From Pirellulaceae bacterium (GTDB lineage Bacteria > Planctomycetota > Planctomycetia > Pirellulales > Pirellulaceae), in the NCBI GenBank assembly GCA_018402565.1, contig JAGYIQ010000006.1:422274-486273 (forward strand): a stretch of DNA of 64,000 bases, in the 5' to 3' direction. Both the position numbers and the translations under genes were made by a program. How positions within the stretch are numbered: position 1 is the stretch's first letter; each line of letters begins with the position of its first letter. Below the pieces are notes generated by a model that worked only from the letters and a program-made list of their open reading frames with translations, had not been told where the DNA came from and ran no database searches. Below are positions 60,162 through 64,000 of the stretch, piece after piece.

Positions 60162-60516
60162 ACGAGTTCCTCTCTTGATGTCGGGTGGCGCACGTTGGCG
60201 ATGACCGCGGTCGCCACGAGCGATCATCCATTGGGAACACAACCGATCGACGACTGCGGTCCATCGGTTGGTTCCGTCGCTCCCCTCGTGTCGAGCACCA
60301 GCGGCCCGGGCAGCGTCGCTCTCAGTATAACGCCCCGGTTGCAGGCGACGCTACCCTTTCGATACGGTCAATCCGATCGATCCACGGAACTCATCCTCGT
60401 GGGAATCGCCGGACCCAACGATCGTGGAGCCGCAAGTCACTGTCCCGCACGTCAAAAAAACTACCATTTCAACACCTACCTCATTGGCGGCTCCCGCTCA
60501 CCGTCCGGTCACTTCC
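60162..60516. other. Intergenic region without recognisable gene
   Basis: About 350 bp between two minus-strand genes. Open plus-strand frames are present but cross both neighbours and lack supporting features. No repeat of families A-D was found here. Confidence 0.4.
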
Positions 60517-61296
60517 TTACTTTGTTGTAGTCTTTTTCTCTGCCAGCGTCGCAAACGAGGTCGGTAGAAACTCTGAAAGCAGGTCATCCGATGATCGATC
60601 CTCAAACAGATCGCGAAGCACAAAACCTGATTTTAACTGACCAGCAATCAAATCCTCGAGGGAATGACTAAACATGAACGGCTCACCACCCAAGCGGAGT
60701 TGATCCAATTCCTCCGAACTCAGATGAGTATCGTCAGCGTAGGGTAATCGATGTCTGACAGCGAGTTTCCGGCCCTTCAGCTCCTCTTCGTCGAATATGA
60801 ATTGCAACGGATTGACGAATCCGCACATTAACAGTCCACCATGACGTAGGACCCGGTAAACTTCGTCAAACATCGCTTGAACCGCAGGAATGAACGATGC
60901 CGAACAGGGGTTGAAAACCAGATCAAAGGACTCTGAAGGGAATCGTGACAAGTCTCGCATGTCCCCCAGTATAGAAATGATCTGTAAGCCATACCTCTTG
61001 GCGACGATCTGATCCTGCTCAAGCTGCCGCGGAGAATTGTCAATCACTGTGACCTTCGCTCCGGCCGCTGCAAAAATCGGCGCTTGTTGACCGCCGCCGG
61101 ATGCCAATCCCAGCAGGTCAATCCCAGCCAATTCCGGAAACCAGTGTTTCGGGACTGGCCGTTGTGGCGTCAACACGACCGCCCATTCCCCCGCCCGAGC
61201 CGATGCAATCACCTCGCTGGTTGCAGGCACGGTCCAGCGATTCCCGCTGGCAACCTGGTGGTCCCACGCTTTTCGATTGTATTCCGCAATGTCCAT
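60517..61296 (-). CDS. Class I SAM-dependent methyltransferase
   Basis: A 259-residue Rossmann-fold methyltransferase. ATG at 61296 (MDIAEYNRKAWDHQVASGNRW) is the family-typical start; the frame extends 16 codons upstream. The motif I region is LLGLASGGGQQAPIFAAAGA, motif II acidic end VTVIDNSPRQLEQ, then GDMRDLSRFPSESFDLVFNPCS and EVYRVLRHGGLLMCGFVNP. Methyltransferase_11-type. The substrate is unknown. Isolated, with element B copy 6 upstream. Confidence 0.88.
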   Translation of the reverse strand: MDIAEYNRKAWDHQVASGNRWTVPATSEVIASARAGEWAVVLTPQRPVPKHWFPELAGIDLLGLASGGGQQAPIFAAAGAKVTVIDNSPRQLEQDQIVAKRYGLQIISILGDMRDLSRFPSESFDLVFNPCSASFIPAVQAMFDEVYRVLRHGGLLMCGFVNPLQFIFDEEELKGRKLAVRHRLPYADDTHLSSEELDQLRLGGEPFMFSHSLEDLIAGQLKSGFVLRDLFEDRSSDDLLSEFLPTSFATLAEKKTTTK

Positions 61297-61446
61297 TCGA
61301 TTCCGATCCTCAGGCTGGCAATCTACTGAAATCACAAACTCCATGGAAGTCCGATAAACGGGTTGCCGTAGAATTAGCGGCCGACCGCGGACTTGGTTGG
61401 ATCACTTGATATGCCCAATGGGTACTGTCAGTACGGCCATCCTGCT

Positions 61447-61586
61447 AGTGCGTTATCACAGCCAACATTTAACGCGTGGTAAAGGGGGCAGGAGTGAATT
61501 GTGCGAAGCACCCGCAGGGCCGTTCCGGCAATTGACTCGTCACCCGTCCACCACACCGATCCAAAAATTAAACAGTGACACAGCAC
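61447..61586. mobile_element. Element B copy 6
   Basis: A 140-bp copy with outer arms AGTGCGTTATCACA and CAGTGACACAGCAC. The inner stem has GGGGGCAGGAGTGAATTG against CAATTGACTCGTCACCC. The loop core GCACCCGCAGGGCCGTTCC is identical to other copies. Confidence 0.75.
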
Positions 61587-61591
61587 GAGTG

Positions 61592-62707
61592 CTACTGCCA
61601 CGGACCGTTCTTGGTGACTCGGACAAACGACTCGCCGTCATAGCGAAAGAGGCCGTTCGTGCCGCTCAGCCACAGCCGTCCAAGGTTGTCTTCCAGGATG
61701 GTGAACGCGAGCGAAGTGATACCATCCTGCTCTTTCATTTTGGTGAATGCGTTACCGTCATGTCGGTACAAAGGAGAGTTCTTGCCGGAGAACCACACAT
61801 TCCCAGATGGACCTTCGTGAATGCACCAGATCTCCTGGCCTTCAACCACTCCCTGCTCGGTGAAGTTCGTGAAGTCCTTTCCATCAAACCGACTTATTCC
61901 CCCGTGAATCGTCCCGAACCAGATGTTTCCCGACTTGTCTTCGAGAATACTACTGACGGCGTCGTTCGGCAGACCGTCGCGTTCGGATAGGTTTTTTAAG
62001 CCCTGTCCGTCGTAGATGTACGCTCCGCCGTTCGTGCCAAACCACACCTGCCCTTTGCGGTCCACCGTGATGCAATGCACGAACTTGCCGCTGGTCACGC
62101 CTCGGGTCGGATCAGGCTCGGCTTCCGGGAGTGCGAAGGGGGAGAACGTCTTTCCGTCGAATCGACACACACCCTCGATGGTGCCGAGCCACATCACCCC
62201 GTTGGCGTCAATGGCCATGCTCCAAATACCACGGCTGATCAGGCCGTGCTGTTCGCCGTAGCTCGTAAACGACTTGCCATCAATCCGAGTGAGGCCACCA
62301 TCTGTTCCACACCATATATTGCCCGCCTTGTCTTCGATGATCTTGTGGATCGTCACGCCCCGGCCCAGATCATCCTTGATGTCGTAGCTGGTCAGGGTTC
62401 TTCCGTCGTTGCGGAACAGGTCGCATTCGCCGCCGATCCAAAGAACACCTTTCGAATCCTGAAAAACACTTCGGACGACACCACTAATTTCAGCATTCGG
62501 GCCCACATCGACTACAAGGGGCCGCTCCAGCGACAACCTATCGCCCGAAGCAGCTGTTTCGGAGCCTTGGTTTGATGGTGGCCTGACGGCGCCTTCTGCT
62601 AAAACCGCGTCTTTCGTGACGGGACCACCCGAAGACGGCGTTTGGTTGTTGCAGCCCACGAATAATGCATTCAGGCAGACAACCGAAATGGACACTTGCT
62701 TTAGCAT
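61592..62707 (-). CDS. Two-component-regulator propeller (Reg_prop) lipoprotein
   Basis: A 371-residue predicted lipoprotein: signal SISVVCLNALFVGC with lipobox-like LFVGC. The rest is a beta-propeller of repeated units of about 40 residues with the pattern D..G.xWxGT..GxxRxDGKxF, e.g. GVLWIGGECDLFRNDG, GNIWCGTDGGLTRIDGK, GVMWLGTIEGVCRFDGK, GQVWFGTNGGAYIYDGQ, GNIWFGTIHGGISRFDGK and GRLWLSGTNGLFRYDG: seven or so repeats. Such propellers usually form the sensor region of hybrid histidine kinases; here it is freestanding with no kinase. ATG at 62707 (MLKQVS) is taken as the start. Confidence 0.85.
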   Translation of the reverse strand: MLKQVSISVVCLNALFVGCNNQTPSSGGPVTKDAVLAEGAVRPPSNQGSETAASGDRLSLERPLVVDVGPNAEISGVVRSVFQDSKGVLWIGGECDLFRNDGRTLTSYDIKDDLGRGVTIHKIIEDKAGNIWCGTDGGLTRIDGKSFTSYGEQHGLISRGIWSMAIDANGVMWLGTIEGVCRFDGKTFSPFALPEAEPDPTRGVTSGKFVHCITVDRKGQVWFGTNGGAYIYDGQGLKNLSERDGLPNDAVSSILEDKSGNIWFGTIHGGISRFDGKDFTNFTEQGVVEGQEIWCIHEGPSGNVWFSGKNSPLYRHDGNAFTKMKEQDGITSLAFTILEDNLGRLWLSGTNGLFRYDGESFVRVTKNGPWQ

Positions 62708-62829
62708 GGGCTTCAATCTCACAGTGATGACCTACTTGCACGACCAGGTAAATGCTACGCAACTCACAGTGAATCGGTGCAAACGCAGGTCGACCGTTGA
62801 ACGAGCACACTACCAAAACAACGCAACTT

Positions 62830-62944
62830 AGTGCTTGGTCACAAATTAATTTTGGGATCGGTGTGGCAAAGGGGTCAGGCGTCAATTGTGCGCAGCACCC
62901 GCAGGGCCGTTCCGGCAATTGACGTCTGTCACCTTTACCACACG
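62830..62944. mobile_element. Element B copy 7 (loop inverted relative to arms)
   Basis: The left outer arm is AGTGCTTGGTCACA followed by TTTTGGGATCGGTGTGG, the reverse complement of the usual right outer arm, whereas the loop is in the standard orientation (GCACCCGCAGGGCCGTTCC). The right side has only CCACACGCCA of the usual left-arm complement before the next gene's 3' end. This is the only copy with the arm/loop combination reversed. Confidence 0.7.
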
Positions 62945-62954
62945 CCACGGCACT

Positions 62955-63344
62955 TTACTGTTGTGACTTTCGCTTTGCGACGTAGGCCTTAAGCACTCGA
63001 GTTGCCTCGGATAACGTCGCACCCGTTTCATCACAGTAAGCCTTGGCAGCCTCGGCAAATGAGCGGGAGGGGAACTTGCAGTCCAGGGCTTTGAACATCG
63101 TCCGCACGCTGCCGGATGGTTCTGCCAGTTTCGTGATGTCACGTTTTCCACCATGAAGCAGCATAACAGCACCGAGAAATCCGCTTCCGACTCCGCAGAG
63201 CAAGCCGCCCCAAAAGGGCGGAAGACCCTGAACCGTGAGACCGACCCACACGCAGATCCCCGAGAGAATCACGTAGGCAACAAGGAACCCCGGCATGCCC
63301 CTTAACGGGAAATCGCTTGGTGCAAACGATCGACGTTCGCTCAT
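62955..63344 (-). CDS. Hypothetical membrane protein, 129 aa
   Basis: Two hydrophobic helices (GFLVAYVILSGICVWVGLTV and FWGGLLCGVGSGFLGAVMLL) followed by a soluble, basic tail with helical character (SFAEAAKAYCDETGATLSEATRVLKAYVAKRKSQQ by its ends). No domain recognised. Its 3' end abuts element B copy 7. Confidence 0.65.
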   Translation of the reverse strand: MSERRSFAPSDFPLRGMPGFLVAYVILSGICVWVGLTVQGLPPFWGGLLCGVGSGFLGAVMLLHGGKRDITKLAEPSGSVRTMFKALDCKFPSRSFAEAAKAYCDETGATLSEATRVLKAYVAKRKSQQ

Positions 63345-63490
63345 GATGAAACTTCCTATAGCGACACAACAACCCGTATCACCGGGCTGCCGCAGGGAGA
63401 GCAGGGGCTACAGGAGACACGCCGACGGCAACTCCGCGTGCATGGCGTCGTTTTGCGTTTCCCACCGCGGCCTACCCAAGAGCCCATACC

Positions 63491-63635
63491 AGTCCTAGCC
63501 CCTGGCCCAACCACATTTGTCATTGTGCCCCAACGCTCGGGCAAAGTCAATCTAGATCCCAGCCGCAGAACACAAGGGACCGTGGAGATTGGAGGGATCG
63601 AGGAGCATAACGCTACGGTTCAACGGGGCCGCGCG
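63491..63635. repeat. Repeat D, copy 2
   Basis: Same block order as 59551-59695: CTAGCCCC, GCCCCAACG, AAGTCAATCTAGATCCCA, CCGCAGAACA, GGAGCATAACG. No element B adjoins this copy. The remaining bases of the 369-bp gap show no gene. Confidence 0.45.
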
Positions 63636-63713
63636 AGCGACTCTCCACTTCAATAAAATCCAGCTCCCGGCCTCCGTTGCAACCGTTGGTCCCACGCTCT
63701 CTGAGCCGCTCCA

Positions 63714-64000
63714 CTAAATTTCGCTCCGCACTGCCAAGCGACGCTCCATTTCGGGATCCCATTTCTCCGGGAGGGCGATCAGTTGCAACAAGTAGACCAA
63801 CAATGCGTTGACCGGAAGGTCAGGGTATGTCTTTCGTTCATCATAAATCATCTTAGGTGGTGCGACGACAGTCCGACGGCCGCCAATTCGCATCCCCAGC
63901 AATCCGTACTCGATTCCAGCATAGCAGTCACGCCCACCAACGCGGATTGGATTCGATGGTTCCGTGTCGGAGGCAAACAGCACATCGCCTTTGCGTCGCG
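63714..64000 (-). CDS. FKBP-type peptidyl-prolyl isomerase (N terminus outside window)
   Basis: C-terminal 94 residues, open to the window edge. Typical FKBP elements: RKGDVLFASDTEPSNPIRVGG (the strand before the active site), GLLGMRIGGRRTVVAPP (matching the G-L-L-G-M-K/R-V-G-G-x-R pattern) and the C-terminal strand region LPVNALLVYLLQLIAL. The normal aromatic residues of the active-site loop are partly altered (DCYAGIEYG where many FKBPs have VIPGWEEG), so isomerase activity may be reduced. The cellular location cannot be read without the N terminus. Confidence 0.65.
   Translation of the reverse strand, partial: RRKGDVLFASDTEPSNPIRVGGRDCYAGIEYGLLGMRIGGRRTVVAPPKMIYDERKTYPDLPVNALLVYLLQLIALPEKWDPEMERRLAVRSEI

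Overview
The window reads as chromosomal DNA from a planctomycete, most likely of the Pirellulales/Rhodopirellula type. The basis is gene content: two of the characteristic surface-protein gene pairs (planctomycete cytochrome c DUF1549/DUF1553 with DUF1501, and DUF1587/1592/1588/1585 with DUF1552), a sulfatase fused to an SGNH hydrolase, short proteins opening with an NPYQSP motif, and an A2-type cytochrome oxidase locus. Base composition is GC-rich and intergenic regions are long and full of small repeats. No phage, plasmid, CRISPR, rRNA or tRNA gene was recognised.

Layout. 1-8.1 kb: a membrane M28 peptidase (cut by the window edge), a small membrane gene split by a palindrome-ended element, a choloylglycine-hydrolase-family enzyme, accD, and dxr-rseP transcribed together on the minus strand. 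8.6-18.6 kb: ftsH, an SF1 helicase, an M20 peptidase, serS, and an OmpR-type regulator/histidine kinase pair. 18.7-20.9 kb: a REP island in which two inverted arrays of about 22 hairpin repeats flank a truncated Y1 (HUH) transposase. 21-30.9 kb: an EEP-family secreted hydrolase, the PSCyt/DUF1501 pair, a von Willebrand A protein, a 63-residue protein, three tandem copies of element A and an alpha/beta hydrolase. 31.2-39 kb: a minus-strand cytochrome oxidase operon (dihaem cytochrome c, subunits II and I, haem A synthase, haem O synthase, subunits III and IV). 39.5-45.1 kb: HtrA protease, FabH-type synthase, sulfatase-SGNH fusion. 46.5-52 kb: an exporter locus (FtsX permease, lipoprotein, HlyD adaptor, ABC ATPase, second FtsX permease) carrying a 7-bp microsatellite and a hairpin element. 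52.3-56.6 kb: the DUF1592/DUF1552 pair followed by a 15-bp minisatellite. 57.3-64 kb: small membrane or lipoprotein genes, a methyltransferase, a beta-propeller lipoprotein and the end of an FKBP-type isomerase, peppered with repeats.

The most unusual material is the repeat landscape. Family A (about 163 bp, 13-bp terminal inverted repeats) has one copy flanked by a 7-bp direct repeat inside a gene whose frame is restored when the insertion is removed in silico. Family B (about 141 bp, a near-perfect hairpin, seven copies) shows paired compensatory changes between copies and one copy whose loop is flipped relative to its outer arms. The REP island is large for a single RAYT-like gene, and its transposase remnant looks like the surviving part of a two-domain Y1 protein. 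Among proteins, the large coiled-coil-like insertion in oxidase subunit III and the sulfatase-SGNH fusion stand out.

All functional names come from motifs read by eye in the translated sequence; no similarity search was run. Start codons were moved inward from the longest open frame where a ribosome-binding site, signal peptide or family-typical N terminus supported it.
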